Part shown: piece after piece, positions 11,969 to 24,462 of the stretch
Numbering within the stretch: the first letter of the stretch is position 1
Layout: each line of letters starts with the position of its first letter
Assembly: GCA_024704765.1 (NCBI GenBank)
Contig: JAKMXF010000343.1
Coordinates: 911,095 to 975,094 of the forward strand
Direction: 5' to 3'
DNA length: 64,000 nucleotides
DNA from: Oopsacas minuta
Taxonomy: Eukaryota; Porifera; Hexactinellida; Lyssacinosida; Leucopsacidae
Notes under the pieces: generated by a model
What the model was told of the DNA's origin: nothing
Databases searched by the model: none
Seen by the model: the letters and a program-made list of their open reading frames with translations, nothing else
Position numbers and translations under genes: made by a program

Positions 11969-13267
11969 CAGGGTGACAAATAAGTTCTGTCCCATATGTT
12001 TGATGGAGTGTAGTTCCTTATTAAAGAACTAAATTGAACAGTCATAGTGTGAGATAAATAACAATCTATATACTTAAAGTATTCAAATGTAATCTGTACA
12101 TTCTAAACAAGCTAAAAGGTTCTAGGCAAAATGGAGAAAAATAGGGTGGCTATTGTTAATTTATATTTGCAAGGGAAAAGCCAGAGCGAAATATTGAAGA
12201 TTCTCAATCTCCTCAAGTCGCGCAGGAAATTGATATATCGTACTATTAAAAGATATAAGGACACTGGTAGTACCTCAGACAGGCAAAGAAGTGGATGTCC
12301 AACATCTGCGACCACTACCCAGGAGAGAAAGGTTATCCGTAGTCGGATTCAGCGAAATCCGCAACGTTCGATGCGAAAAATGGCGCTAGAACTCAAAATG
12401 TCAAGAGAATCGGTCTGAACAATTGTGAAGAGCGATATGGCCTATTTCCTTACAAAAAGAGGAAGGTTCACCTTATTTCAGCACTGATTAAAGAAAAGAG
12501 ACTAGCCAGGAGCAATGCCTTACTCGCCCGGTTCGCAAGTTTTGGCCTTGATGAAATTTTATCCTCGGATGAGAAATTATTCACGGTCGAGCAGGCGTAC
12601 AATCGTCAAAACGATCGAGTATTGTCCTCTTCTCTATCTTCCATACCACAAGAGTATCGATGCGTCCAAGGAGTTGAGCATCCTCAGTCAGTGATGGTTT
12701 GGGTGGGGGTGTCCGCACCCCACTGGTTTTCATCCCACCGGGCGTAAAATAAACGCAGTCATGTATTAGGAGCTCGTTTTAGACCCAATAGTGAGAGGCC
12801 TTGGTAAGACCATGTTCAATAATCGTCCATTTTTATTCCAGCAAGACGGTGCGTCATCCCACACAGCGAAAGTCAAGCAACAGTGGTTATGAAACAATAC
12901 CTCAGACTTCATCTCCAAGGAGGAATGGCCTCCTTCCAGCCCAGATCTCAACCCGATGGATTTCTCGTAGTGATCGATATTGGAGAGTAATGCATGCTCT
13001 ATTTCCCACAGGAGTATCAAGTCTCTAAAATTGTCTTTATCTCGAGAATGGGCAAAAACCCTCAGGAAAAGTTGCGTGTCGCTATCGAGTCCGTCCCCAA
13101 GCGGCTAAGAGCTGTCATCAGAAAGAAAGGGGGTTATATTGAACAATTGAACATATTATGAATCTATTTTAAGTTTGCTAAGTTATAGCATAATTTCAAG
13201 TCAATATCTTAGTTCATGGTTTAGTTATATTAAATTTTCAATGGAACTGAACTTATTTGTGACCCTA
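11969..13267 (+). mobile_element. Complete DD37D Tc1/mariner-like element
   Basis: This 1299-bp element has left TIR 'CAGGGTGACAAATAAGTTCT', right TIR inverted 'TAGGGTCACAAATAAGTTCA', and flanking TA (11967-11968 and 13268-13269). The TIR shares its outer CAGGGTG and inner TAAGTTCT with the other DD37D elements but differs in the block between them. Confidence 0.9.
12131..13161 (+). pseudogene. DD37D transposase, inactivated
   Basis: The start 'MEKNRVAIVNLYLQGKSQSE' opens the HTH region, followed by 'LIYRTIKRYKDTGSTSDRQR' and a CPTSATTT linker. A stop at about 12416 ends the first open piece. In other frames the copy keeps 'LSSDEKLFTVEQAYN' (first Asp), 'FLFQQDGASSHTAK' (second Asp) and 'SPDLNPMDFS' (third Asp), with 37-residue spacing, then 'RKKGGYIEQLNIL' and a stop. 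All three catalytic residues remain, but multiple frameshifts and nonsense codons prevent expression. Confidence 0.86.
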
Positions 13268-13386
13268 TATAATCTATTTCGAAATGTCCATTGAATGACG
13301 ACTTCTCTTTATAAGATATCCAATAAAATGGACACCAGTCTCATCCACAAATTCCACTGGTGTATCACTAGGAATAATTAGATCGC

Positions 13387-15717
13387 CAGGGTGACCAGAT
13401 GTCTTCGTTATAAAAAAAGAACACTTTTCTATGGTATACAGTGTATACGTAAATCACTGAACATTGAACGATAACCGTATATAATAATCTATGAAATTTA
13501 ATTCTAGATCAATAGAGTAGGGAAATAAAACAGAATTAGTAATATTTTTCATTGAGCTAATCTTCTTTAATACTGCTTGGATATTCAGTAATTTCGTGTG
13601 CATTTCTTTGCAACTCAAATTGAAATTTGTCAAAACTTTAAGGATAGAACCAACAGTAGTACCATCTAACCTGTTTCGTTCATCGCTCCATTGAACCTTA
13701 GATAAACTGAACACCCGCTCGCAACAAACGTCGATGCAGGATAGCAAAAATAATAGACACCAATTTTCTTATGCAGAAAAATCTATCTTTTGTTAAGGTA
13801 GCCAACGCTGATCCAGACTTATTGATTCGAATGATGACATAGACGATTCCGGAATGATTCGTTGAAGACAACATACTTCATCAAATAAATCGTCATTAAA
13901 GCTATTTCTGGGAACAAGAATTCAGCAGATTGTCTTACACATTGAGTAATTAATTAACTCAAGATTTTCTAATAATAACCAATCTAAATTCTGTGGTAAT
14001 CTATCCAGATGTAGCCACTTATCGAGATATTCTAATGAAATTTGATAGAATGCCTAGCATTCGGATTTGAAATTTTTGGCTTGATGAGTATTGTAGTGTT
14101 TTTTCAGTTCGATTTCGGTAAGTGCTCCCAAAAATTCACTTTTATATCTATCACGCAGAGTTAATTCTAATTTTCTGACTGTATGAATAATTTCGGGCAA
14201 CAAAAGGTTGCTTTTTTGGAGAATTACATTGGTGTTATTAAATACTTTAAGAGCACCATGCAAGAAAAGGAAATAGCATTGGGAGAGATCAGAACTAAAA
14301 AAAGTTTCTAACATCCTCGGACAGATTTCATTGGATAGAAAATAAGATTTCAAAGCTTCCCAAAGTTGCAAAATCCTCTCAATCAAGGGTATAATGTGAG
14401 CCATCTAGTTTTACCATGATTTGGAAGCTTCAAGTATTGTATCTCCAAGAAATCACAAAATTCAATTAAATTTTGGTGTCGTTGAAGTACTCCACTTCTT
14501 TCTCCCGAAAAGAAAGAGGAAATCTTTACAAGAATTGATTCGACGTCTACAGATAGACCCCGTTCTGCGGCAATCTGAGCAGATTTATGTACAAGGTGTG
14601 ATGGACACCCCAAAGGAATTAACCTGGGATTAATCTGTTTTAACTTTGTAAAAACATTCTCACCTTCTGATCAGTTAGCACCACCGAAGTTAACAGGTGC
14701 ATTATCCGCACAAAATGCTATCATGTTCTCTGTATTAATTGATAATTCGAATTAACCTCCAAAAGCATGTCTGTAACCTGTTGAGCTTTTTCACCTTCTA
14801 GATGAATAAATCCAAGAGCTTATCCTGAATGCCGTCTTGGTTGAAATAGCGTATAATAACAGGAAATGTCTTTAATTCAGCATGACTTGAAGCATCAGTT
14901 GATAATGAAAATTTTATACCGGATTTTAATTCAACTAATAGCTCTTCAATGCTTAGAGGTGCTAAAACGCCAGTTAAAATGCTTTCAGTTTTGGTTCTAG
15001 CAGAATGAAAGTTCTTGGCAATTTCAGAATCAGAAACACACACTGAGAGCAAGCGAGATGTGCAAACCATTATCCTGAAGGAATGGTGGTACTTTACAGT
15101 ATGAAATGCAAACGCACCCTCTGCTGCAGCAATCTTTAAACTAATTGGAGAATTTTGATCTCTAATAAATACTCCGATGGTGTGTGTGGTGCATATGTCA
15201 TGTTCACAAGACACGTGCTTTGTTGAACATAGATGCTGTTTAATCGAACAAATTCCGCCATGTCGATATTAACGTCTGTATTACAAATACGGCAGTACGC
15301 GAAATTGGCACCTTTGTTACTAGATTTGATAAATTGATATTGCTCTGTGAGATTTTCTTGGTAAATACATTTTCTTTCCGCCATACAGACAATTGCTAAA
15401 AAGAATAAGAGTAAAAGTTCTTAGAAATTTTTTCAAAATGGACAAACAATGTAGGGAAAATAATATTATCCAATATGTAATAAAGTATGTAAGAATAATC
15501 AACCCGACTTATGAATTATGGTGATTCTGAAGAGAGAATCAATAAGGGTATACAATAAGTTACAATCCACTCTATGTATTCCTTGTTAATTAAAGAGTCA
15601 TTAAAATCTAGAGTAAAAAAAAGACAAAAAAGAACAAAAAAGGACAGATTGAAAAATAAGGACAGGTTGTCCAAAAACAGGACTGTCCTTCGTAAAAAAG
15701 GACGTCTGGTCACCCTG
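13387..15717 (-). mobile_element. hAT element, decayed
   Basis: The ends are 'CAGGGTGACCAGATGTC' (left) and inverted 'CAGGGTGACCAGACGTC' (right). Flanking 8-mers 'agatcgcc' (13380-13387) and 'atatcgcc' (15718-15725) match at 7 of 8 positions if one C is shared between duplication and TIR at the left. The 2.33-kb length, CAGGG tip and 8-bp duplication fit hAT. Confidence 0.8.
13454..15384 (-). pseudogene. hAT transposase, multiply broken
   Basis: A series of minus-strand open pieces starts with an ATG at 15384 ('MAERKCIYQENLTEQYQF', with a 'YCRICNTDVNI' zinc-finger-like segment). They continue through 'LLVELKSGIKFSLSTDASSH' (probable first catalytic Asp region), 'GCPSHLVHKSAQIAAE', 'LPNHGKTRWLTLYP', 'LIERILQLWEALKSYFLS' and 'CCERVFSLSKVQWSDERNRL' (hAT C-terminal dimerisation region). 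The order and motifs match the BED-less, TTF-like hAT transposases found across animals. At least four frame breaks occur, so the gene is dead. Confidence 0.75.
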
Positions 15718-15725
15718 ATATCGCC

Positions 15726-17948
15726 CATCATATATTCTTTAATTGATATATCATATTTCAGTAACACATTATCACAGTGTGGAAAAAATGGCGATTATGG
15801 GGTAATAGGTACTTACACTGAAGATACATGTTAAATTGTTGTAATAGATAGTAAACCGACTCTGTAGATTTCAAAAATGGAACCAGACTTTTAGTTGCAC
15901 TTCTGGAAATGGGACTATGACGTAATCTGTGGTATTTTGATTTAATTAATAATTATGGTTCAAGAATGTATGAGTTCTAATTTTTTGAGTGTTTCATATC
16001 AGCCAGCCCTATTTATTGATAAATTTAAATAACAATGCATATACTGGATTCAATTCTGCATTGGATACTTCATAAAATGATACTAATTAATTAGAAATAC
16101 AGTAATTATCAATTGTATAATGAAAATGAAAATTTTTCTGAAAATACATTTCATCCGAATCTGTGTGAACTATACACTCAATGTCCAGAAAAGTATGAAT
16201 ATGCGCCTTTGGGCGGGCCTAGAAATTATTGAGAATCAAGATGAGAAAGATATATTATGCGAGATTGTCGACTATCCAATTCGCAATTATATATATGCAT
16301 TGTAAGATCGGGGACTTAAAATGTAGCTCAAGGAGCTGAAATATGAATAAAAATAAACTGATAAAACTACTTGAGAATGAAAAAATAAATAAATTTATTC
16401 TGCAAACGAGTTAAAATTAATCACATACGAATACTGATAGATCCCATTGAATTACAGAAAATCCAGTGATGCAAAAAATATCGCAAGTGTATTTGAAGAA
16501 ATCGCAAGGGTATTTGATTTGTGGTTTTCAGGTTTTCAAATTTCAAATTTTAGCTAAAGATTAAGACTTTGGTTAGACATGTTATAAGTTCATTAACTAA
16601 TAGTATATTTCTAGGTTGGAAATAATGTAAAATCGAATGCAGACATGAATTTTGGTAAATAGCGAAGTCAAATTTCACCTATTACCGCAATATTCCAAAC
16701 TGTGATTAGTCTGTTTATTAGAACCATAGCTAGGGCGTAACTAACTTTGAGTCAGAGGAAGCAGATGCTTCCTCGCTTGTTAGGGCGTTGCCTCATCCTC
16801 CTATTGTAATCGCCACTATATGAAGGCAAATATCCATTCTTGCCTCCTCGCTCTTGGAACTCTACCTACCCCAGCATAGACAGACCCTTTTAAATAATGA
16901 CTGTAGGCGCTTAAACTCGAGTCTTGAAACTTGGGTCCATTTTTAAATATTTGAAGTACTATATTTCAAAAGTGTCACCTTTTTGTCCGAATAAATGTAT
17001 TACATATATAAAGAAATGATTTTGTCGAAACGTTTGAAATTTTGGGCGTAAATGTGTTCACCATTGAAACACCGTAGAACGATAAATACCACAGATAAAA
17101 TTACAGAATCCATACGCAATGATCTAATGATATTTTTCTACAAAATATTCAAATTTGACATGTTAAAGTTTGCAAATTCATGAGGTACCATGGATGGGGT
17201 ATTTAATAATAATACAGCTTAACTCAAAGATTTTAAATGTTTCGCCAAATAGGTCAGTCCAATGCCTTGTATATGGCCGACAACCTATTCCTTAATAATA
17301 CATTTTGATATAATATCTCTACTCACTATGACGTAATCTATATTGTACCCATTTGTGGTCATATTCAAATTTCGTCATAGGAAGTAGAGATATCATATCA
17401 AAATGTATTATTACAATGCCAGTAGAAACTAGATTGGAGTCCCAATTCTTAATGTTCGAAAGTATCATTAACCTCTCCAATCATATTGATTTATCGCTAT
17501 TGGCCTAATAGTAAATATCCCTTGCGCCAGGGTGAGTTGTCAATAATTAAAGACTATGTGCAATATTGAATCATTAAGAAACTTGAATATATTTCGTTAA
17601 TCTGGCGAATTTGGAACGGTTGTTAAGGTTTACACTTCTATTAGGTAGACGGCGGAAGCAATCGTTGAGAAATCGCAGAGTAGTGATCTCGGCAACCAGC
17701 TTTCATCGATATTAATGAGCAGATTCAGTCATATGTTAATAGAATGTACAGATGTATTTAGGCTCTATGCTATATCAACTTATCTGGATCCCAGAAATTC
17801 ACCATGTAAGATTAGATTAGATTAGAAGCCTAAATTTTAGGAAGATAGTCCATTCACATTACGTAATCTTACACGGGGTCCTCCACCCAATAATAAATAC
17901 AAATAGAGAGAGCAACACAACATCAAAATAATATCAAATAAGCAGAGT
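15726..17948. other. No recognisable gene; contains one 41-bp inverted repeat
   Basis: The + strand frame at 16120-16305 and others have no motif. Two 41-bp arms, 17293-17333 and 17373-17413, are imperfect inverted copies (starting TAATAATACATTTTGATAT) separated by 39 bp. A shorter GTAAGATTA/TAATCTTAC pair lies at about 17808-17872. Confidence 0.5.
17293..17413. repeat. Foldback inverted repeat, 41-bp arms
   Basis: The left arm 17293-17333 and right arm 17373-17413 are the same length and differ at only a few positions when inverted. The spacer is 39 bp. No gene is present. It may be a tiny foldback element or a local inverted duplication. Confidence 0.8.
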
Positions 17949-17950
17949 TA

Positions 17951-19283
17951 CAGTATGTCCCATAAAAATCTGGAAATTGGCCAATTATCTTACATCTAGC
18001 ATTTTATGAGTTTGATAGTTTGTATTAGACATATCTACTTAAAATTTTATATTCCATTAAGTCATGTTTTCATTGGGAATACATTTCTCTTATATTATAA
18101 AAAATTTTTGCGCATATTTATTGTTGCATCATCATGACACAAACACTTTTTGCTATAATCATTTATATCTGTATTTTCATTCTGATTTAATAGCATTTAT
18201 TATTCACCATGTGTCAGACTGAGAAAAGGAAACACGCAATTATACTTCTAAAGGGGAATAAACGCTCAGTTAAGGAAATATCTAGAATTGTAGGGGTCTC
18301 ATTATCAACGGTTTAGAACCTAAAATCCCGAATAAGTGAATGTTTGCCAATTGAACGAAAAAAAGGGAATGGGAGGCCAGGGAAATTACTCCCATTAATA
18401 ACAAACAGTATCGCACAACAAATTCGGAGAACCCCTTACATTTCTCTTAGAGCTATGGCAAATAAGTGTCCAGTTACCACCTCAAAGAATACGGTTGCAC
18501 GTGCTTTGAAGAAGCTAAGGTATACGAAGCCCTACCCTAGCCCCATTCCTCTACTATCTGAGAAAAATCGTATATCACGAATTGAATGGGCAGAGAAAAA
18601 TCTTAGTAATGATTGGCAACATGCTATATCCGCCGATGAGGCTTCGATTTGGATCGCACGTGGGAGAATTCGCATGTGGACCAAGGAAGGTACTGAGAGG
18701 CTGCGAACAACAGTGAAACATACCCAAAAAGTCAACATTTGTGCAGCTTTTTCGTCTGTAGGAACGTTTCCACTATGTATTTTCCAAGAAATACTCACAG
18801 CAGCTCTCTTTGTGAATATACTAGAGGGGCACTTGATACACAAGCAACTGTTTTTCATGGGTCTGAGTGGTTTTTGGTACAGGATAACGACCCAAAACAC
18901 ACAGCTAAACTAACCAAGGCATGGATTGACAAAAATATGAAACAAAACAGAATAGACTGGCCAAGTCAAATTCCAGATGTTAACTCTATTGAAACTTGTT
19001 CGCCTGGATTAAGTTAGAACTAATCAAACGCAACCCTAAAAATATTCGAGACCTCAAATTACAACTATTGAAAATTTGGGCTGGGATAGATGCAGATTTT
19101 CTTCGACCTTATTGGGCTTCCATGCCCAAAAGATGTCAGCTGATTCAGGAAAGTAGCGGTTATAAGATAAAATACTGAAGAACTACTAAATTACTTTAGA
19201 TATTTCGGAAAACATTGGAAAATCTTCGATAATAATATTCTTTGAAATGATTTACCTATTCCAGTTTTTTATGGGACACACTG
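17951..19283 (+). mobile_element. Complete Tc1-like DD35E element
   Basis: This 1333-bp element has TIRs 'CAGTATGTCCCATAAAAATC' and inverted 'CAGTGTGTCCCATAAAAAAC', both continuing TGGAA, flanked by TA (17949-17950 and 19284-19285). It carries one transposase on the + strand. Confidence 0.93.
18209..19178 (+). pseudogene. Tc1-like (DD35E) transposase, inactivated
   Basis: The start is 'MCQTEKRKHAIILLKGNKRS', with the HTH 'KEISRIVGVSLSTV' followed by an in-frame TAG at about 18314. A second HTH half ('YISLRAMANKCPVTTSKNTV') and a GRPGK linker follow. The first catalytic Asp is in 'HAISADEASIWIARG', the second in 'FLVQDNDPKHTAKLTKAW', and the third acidic residue in 'WPSQIPDVNSIE', giving 35 residues between the last two. 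Two frameshifts (about 18840 and 18990) separate these blocks. The copy is otherwise well preserved, so it is moderately young. The DD35E spacing resembles the Traveler-type branch of Tc1-like elements. Confidence 0.88.
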
Positions 19284-19285
19284 TA

Positions 19286-20929
19286 GGTTACAAATATAAA
19301 ATATAAGCAAATCAGATAAGGCAAGTGTTGGAAGGTTGTGTACTGTGTAACCAGTGAAGGTGAGTCTGAGAGTAAGAAAATTGACATTTGAATGAAAATT
19401 TGATGATTTAAAGATTATCTCAATTATATAGGAAGAGAGAAATAATAGGCAAACAGAGGAAGGATAGGAATTAAGTGTTAGAGTTGGAGAAAATATTGAA
19501 ATGCGAGTCTTTAAATAATGTAATAGAAGAGGCAAGTTTAACTGAGAGAGGAATGGAATTAAAACTATAACAGCATTGTAGGGCTGCGAACTTGATTTCA
19601 ATAAATTTATCAGTAAACACATTAGTCCAATTACTTAATAAGGACATTTACCATTTGAATTGTGTATACAAATACCATCCAATTCAGCTATTCAAAGATA
19701 AAACTCTCCAGATTCAATATTACACACATTCAAATTACACTTTGGCTTAACAAGAGATGGGAATAGACAAATCAATGCGCTATTTCATTATAAATATATA
19801 ACGTATATGGGAAAATATTATTAATTACCTTGTTAGTGATGTGTCCTGGATTAATCCCAATATTAGAAGAGAATAGATGACAGAAGCCGGGCGAATAGAA
19901 AATAGTACCTCGAAATAAGTAGTCGAGTTTAGAGAGAAACAAATGTTACGGAAGAGGATTTGAGGAGTGAGTGCAGGTCGATAAGAGCAGGCCACTGTCA
20001 CAGTTTAAGAAAATATGATTAAGGTGAATATATGAATTAGCAGATTTGAACCATCTATTAGATTGACTCAAATCACAGTTACTAATCGGTATATATATTT
20101 ACAAGTATGGACAAACAAATAATGAGTGGTGTCAAGAGAGATAATTTTTCAAGCACGTAGAATGACGAGATTTAAAGCTAGCCTTGCACTGAACGATTTT
20201 AGACATAACATCCTTCCAGTAAGATTTTCGGATTAAGCATATAAGGTTGCGGGAGGCTCCTTTTGAGCCAACATTATTAGGATCTAGTTGGTCGCCATGG
20301 GGCCTCAAAGGGGATTCATAGCATTTTATACACTATGGCAATGGCACACTATTAAATTCTGAACCATGTATAGCAATTACCCTGGGACTATTCCGATCGA
20401 TATCATGATGAGTTAAACTTATAATGATTTATAAGCAAATTATTCATATACTCATTATAGAAAATATTTTGAAGAATCTTATTAAACTGATAACTAAGAT
20501 ATTCACATAATCAATATATGAGTGAAAATCATCAGAAATCTCCGCGTACAATGCTTGGAGATTGATATCTTCAGCTTTAGGATCAGGAAATAGATCCTAT
20601 GGTGCAAACACATCAAGATATACATGTGAATATTCGATTATTTCTTACATTCTGCCGAAAAAAAGTGATTAGACATAGAAATTTAGTACACACATATTGA
20701 CCAACTATACTTACTGAAAGAAATTTTCTATAACATTCATAATGTCTTCAAAGTATTATCACTCACTCAATTCACCTATCTATACATCAATACTCAATTC
20801 AATATCTAGTTTCACATTGTATCTGCTCTATTCTACCTCTAGTTTCACTATTATCTGAATCTACATCTAGAATATCTGACATCCTAGAACAAAGTTTGCT
20901 TATTCCGATAAAAATCAATATTCAATATC
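19286..20929. other. No recognisable gene
   Basis: Open frames here (for example minus strand 19269-19622) are low-complexity hydrophobic translations of AT-rich sequence. No repeat boundaries were recognised. Confidence 0.5.
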
Positions 20930-21312
20930 GGATACCGACAATTCGCACCTAATTTAATATGATATTAGTTAATTAATTTAATCAAAGTACACGTTAATAA
21001 TCAATTTTCTAATAATTATTTCTGCACACGGAAAGTCTTAATTGGATAAATAATTCTAATTTTAGATGACATGACTCCATGAATCCATTTAATGATATGA
21101 ATTCCAAATATTGTTATAGTAAGTATTAAGTAAACACACACAAAGTAAATACTCTTAGGGCTATATTTGGTAAAGAGGAATGTAGCAAACAGGGTGTGAT
21201 CACCTGTGATATTTGCAATCCTCGGACATAAATAGAAAATGATCTAGTTCTAACCCAGATTCGTTTTCTCATTACAATCATCACAATATATCTTTGAAAT
21301 TATAACTTCACA

Positions 21313-22579
21313 ATGACGGAACCTCTTGATCAGCCAACCTTTAAGCTGATCAAGTCACAAAGAGGAGGAGACAAGCTGTTGGAGGATGGATATTTATTTG
21401 GAGTGCAGAGGACAGTTGGAGATGTGACGCATTGGTTGTGTGAGCAAAGAGGGGTGTGCAAAGCTAGAGTTCATACCAAAGGGATGGTGATAGTCAAGCG
21501 CACGAATGAGCACTCCCATGGGCCTGACGAGCAGGCAGCGGACTGTTGTGAAGCGAAGGTAGGCATGAAGAGGAAAGCACGGGAGTCCCAGGATAGCACA
21601 CACCACATAGTGGGCGAGAGTCTGCTAACAGCATCAGAGGGTACTGCTGCTAAACTCCCCAAACTGGACAGCCTGAAGCGGACGATACAACACCAACGTG
21701 CTAGTGTACTTGCAGCTCCAGCACAGCCTACCACTCTAGCAGAGCTAGCTCTACCAGCAGTCTACCAGCAGACAGCCAAGGGAGAACAGTTCTTATTCTA
21801 CGACTCTGGTGCAGACGATGTACACAGATTCCTCATCTTCGGGACACAACACAACCTCGGGATGCTACGGCGAAGCAAGATCTGGCTAGCTGATGGCACC
21901 TTCACTCTTCGCCCAGGTGTATGTGGTGCATGGACTTCGTGGAGGAGATGATCCTATGAAGGCCGACCATCTGTTACCGAGCCTATTCGTGCTACTGCCC
22001 AACAAGACGGAGGCTGCCTACCTGAGGATGTGGGAACAGATCCGCCTACTGTGTCCACTTGCCCAGCCTCAACAGATGCTCCTGGACTTTGAGAAGGGCG
22101 CGATTACCAGCTTTGAGCATGTCTGGCCTAACACAGTAATGAAGTGCTGCTTCTTCCACCTCACACAGAATATCTGGCGACATGTGCAGTCTGTGGGGCT
22201 GTAGTCTGCCTACACGCATGACGAAGAGTTGGCTATGCGCATCCCGAGGATACCAGCCCTTGCTTTTGCCCGACCAGCAGACGTACCCGATCTGTTTGAT
22301 CAAGTGGCAATGGACCTCCTCCTTACGCCTGAAATAGGCGAACTAGTCGACTACTTTGAGAGGACGTATATCGGCCGCACAGTTGCCAGCGGATACCATG
22401 TAGCGGCGACGTACGACATACTAACTACCTCGTTGGCAAGCCACCAACCCAAGCGAAGGCGGTCCCAACAGAGTGAGGAAGCGTTGAAGACTCTAGTTCA
22501 TGAATATTATTCTCCAGATCGTTCTAAAATGGAGTTCTTGCAGGGTGTAGCACATTATTTCAGCCTAGGAGCCGATTAA
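21313..22579 (+). pseudogene. MULE transposase, left palindrome arm
   Basis: From ATG 21313 the gene opens with a FLYWCH finger ('GGYLFGVQRTVG'-type block shortened here, then 'HWLCEQRGVCKARVH'), the 'LPKLDSLKRTIQHQRAS' linker and the first MULE Asp in 'IWLADGTF'. The frame is then lost near 21905; the sequence there fits a deletion between two CACCTTCA repeats. It resumes as 'SLFAQVYVVHGL' and 'MLLDFEKGAITSF' (second Asp). A TAG at about 22203 replaces a Gln codon. The final segment lacks 169 bp between GTAC microhomologies; that deletion removes the region with the catalytic Glu. Confidence 0.85.
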
Positions 22580-23975
22580 CATGTTAATCTAAAGGATTAT
22601 CTCTAATCGATGTATTTGAGGGCTAGATAATCCTTTAGATTAACATGTTAATCGGCTCCCAGGCTGAAATAATGTGCTACACCCTGCAAGAACTCCATTT
22701 TAGAACGATCTGGAGAATAATATTCATGAACTAGAGTCTTCAACGCTTCCTCACTCTGTTGGGACCGCCTTCGCTTGGGTTGGTGGCTTGCCAACGAGGT
22801 AGTTAGTATGTCGTACCTCCACTAGGCCCTGCTCACGCTTGAGGGCTAGGATGAACTTCCATATGGTAGGGTGATGGCAGCCGACAGTGGCATTGAAGCT
22901 GCGGTGCCATGCCTCTACGGCGTTGGTTGTACGGGGGAGTCCTAAGAGCGTGCTGATGTGGTTGTTCCACAGGTGAATAGGGTACGTCGCCGCTACATGG
23001 TATCCGCTGGCAACTGTGCGGCCGATATACGTCCTCTCAAAGTAGTCGACTAGTTCGCCTATTTCAGGCGTAAGGAGGAGGTCCATTGCCACTTGATCAA
23101 ACAGATCGGGTACGTCTGCTGGTCGGGCAAAAGCAAGGGCTGGTATCCTCGGGATGCGCATAGCCAACTCTTCGTCATGCGTGTAGGCAGACTACAGCCC
23201 CACAGACTGCACATGTCGCCAGATATTCTGTGTGAGGTGGAAGAAGCAGCACTTCATTACTGTGTTAGGCCAGACATGCTCAAAGCTGGTAATCGCGCCC
23301 TTCTCAAAGTCCAGGAGCATCTGTTGAGGCTGGGCAAGTGGACACAGTAGGCGGATCTGTTCCCACATCCTCAGGTAGGCAGCCTCCGTCTTGTTGGGCA
23401 GTAGCACGAATAGGCTCGGTAACAGATGGTCGGCCTTCATAGGATCATCTCCTCCACGAAGTCCATGCACCACATACACCTGGGCGAAGAGTGAAGGTGC
23501 CATCAGCTAGCCAGATCTTGCTTCGCCGTAGCATCCCGAGGTTGTGTTGTGTCCCGAAGATGAGGAATCTGTGTACATCGTCTGCACCAGAGTCGTAGAA
23601 TAAGAACTGTTCTCCCTTGGCTGTCTGCTGGTAGACTGCTGGTAGAGCTAGCTCTGCTAGAGTGGTAGGCTGTGCTGGAGCTGCAAGTACACTAGCACGT
23701 TGGTGTTGTATCGTCCGCTTCAGGCTGTCCAGTTTGGGGAGTTTAGCAGCAGTACCCTCTGATGCTGTTAGCAGACTCTCGCCCACTATGTGGTGTGTGC
23801 TATCCTGGGACTCCCGTGCTTTCCTCTTCATGCCTACCTTCGCTTCACAACAGTCCGCTGCCTGCTCGTCAGGCCCATGGGAGTGCTCATTCGTGCGCTT
23901 GACTATCACCCCCTTTGGTATGAACTCTAGCTTTGCACACCCCTCTTTGCTCACACAACCAATGCGTCACATCTC
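21419..23975. repeat. Giant palindrome: 1184- and 1351-bp arms, 22-bp spacer
   Basis: Arm 21419-22602 is repeated inverted at 22625-23975. The length difference of 167 bp is fully explained by one 169-bp deletion in the left arm and one 2-bp deletion in the right arm. The arms appear almost identical. The centre (22603-22624) is adjacent to 'GATTAACATGTTAATC', itself a 16-bp palindrome, in each arm. The symmetric structure suggests a recent foldback duplication, or an assembly error. Confidence 0.93.
22751..23954 (-). pseudogene. MULE transposase, right palindrome arm
   Basis: This is an inverted copy of the left-arm gene, shortened at its 5' end. It shares the same frameshift near the first Asp ('LADGTF') and the same TAG nonsense codon, so both lesions predate the inverted duplication. 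Unlike the left arm it keeps the 169-bp segment (22817-22985) with 'TTNAVEAWHRSFNATVG', holding the catalytic Glu. A 2-bp deletion near 23912 disrupts the FLYWCH region. All three catalytic positions are thus present here but in broken frames. The upstream part is replaced by a pyrimidine microsatellite. Confidence 0.85.
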
Positions 23976-23989
23976 TTTCTCTTCTCACT

Positions 23990-24080
23990 CCACTCCTCTC
24001 CTCTCCTCTCTTCTCCTCTCCTCTCCTCTCCTCTCCTCTCCTCTCCTCTCCTCTCCTCTCCTCTCCTCTCCTCTCCTCTA
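23990..24080. repeat. Pyrimidine pentanucleotide microsatellite
   Basis: About 90 bp of near-perfect CTCTC-type repeats directly outside the right palindrome arm. Apparent open frames across it on both strands are artefacts of the repeat. Confidence 0.97.
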
Positions 24081-24462
24081 TCCTCTCCATTGAGGTGCAG
24101 CTACCATGGAAGAAGGACAGTGGTTGTGATACGGTAGCTTCACCTCACTTGATCTTTCTACAACTCTCTCTTATATATATTATTTTAAGTTATCATAATT
24201 ATTTATTTCTTATTTTTATTATATTTATCATTATTTTTATTCAATTAGTTTGTACACACATGCATATTAGACATTAAATATAGTTTATTTATGACTTGAC
24301 TTGATTCATCTGACTTGTTATCGAATAGGAACCTAAAGGGTTAATTTCCTGGCACGAACGGGATGATTCAAACTTTACGTAACACTTAATGCCTGAATTG
24401 GATGTCCTATTGGCAAGTATCCTTGCGTCCCCATTTTGTAGAATAATTGTGTAGGGGTATGA

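Noticed and set aside
19269-19622. A 117-residue hydrophobic minus-strand frame
   Set aside because: The Leu/Ser/Ile-rich translation is that of AT-rich DNA; it begins inside the end of the DD35E element and has no motif.
23662-24277. Long forward and reverse open frames across the CTCTC microsatellite
   Set aside because: They are translations of a simple repeat and antisense shadows of the MULE right arm.
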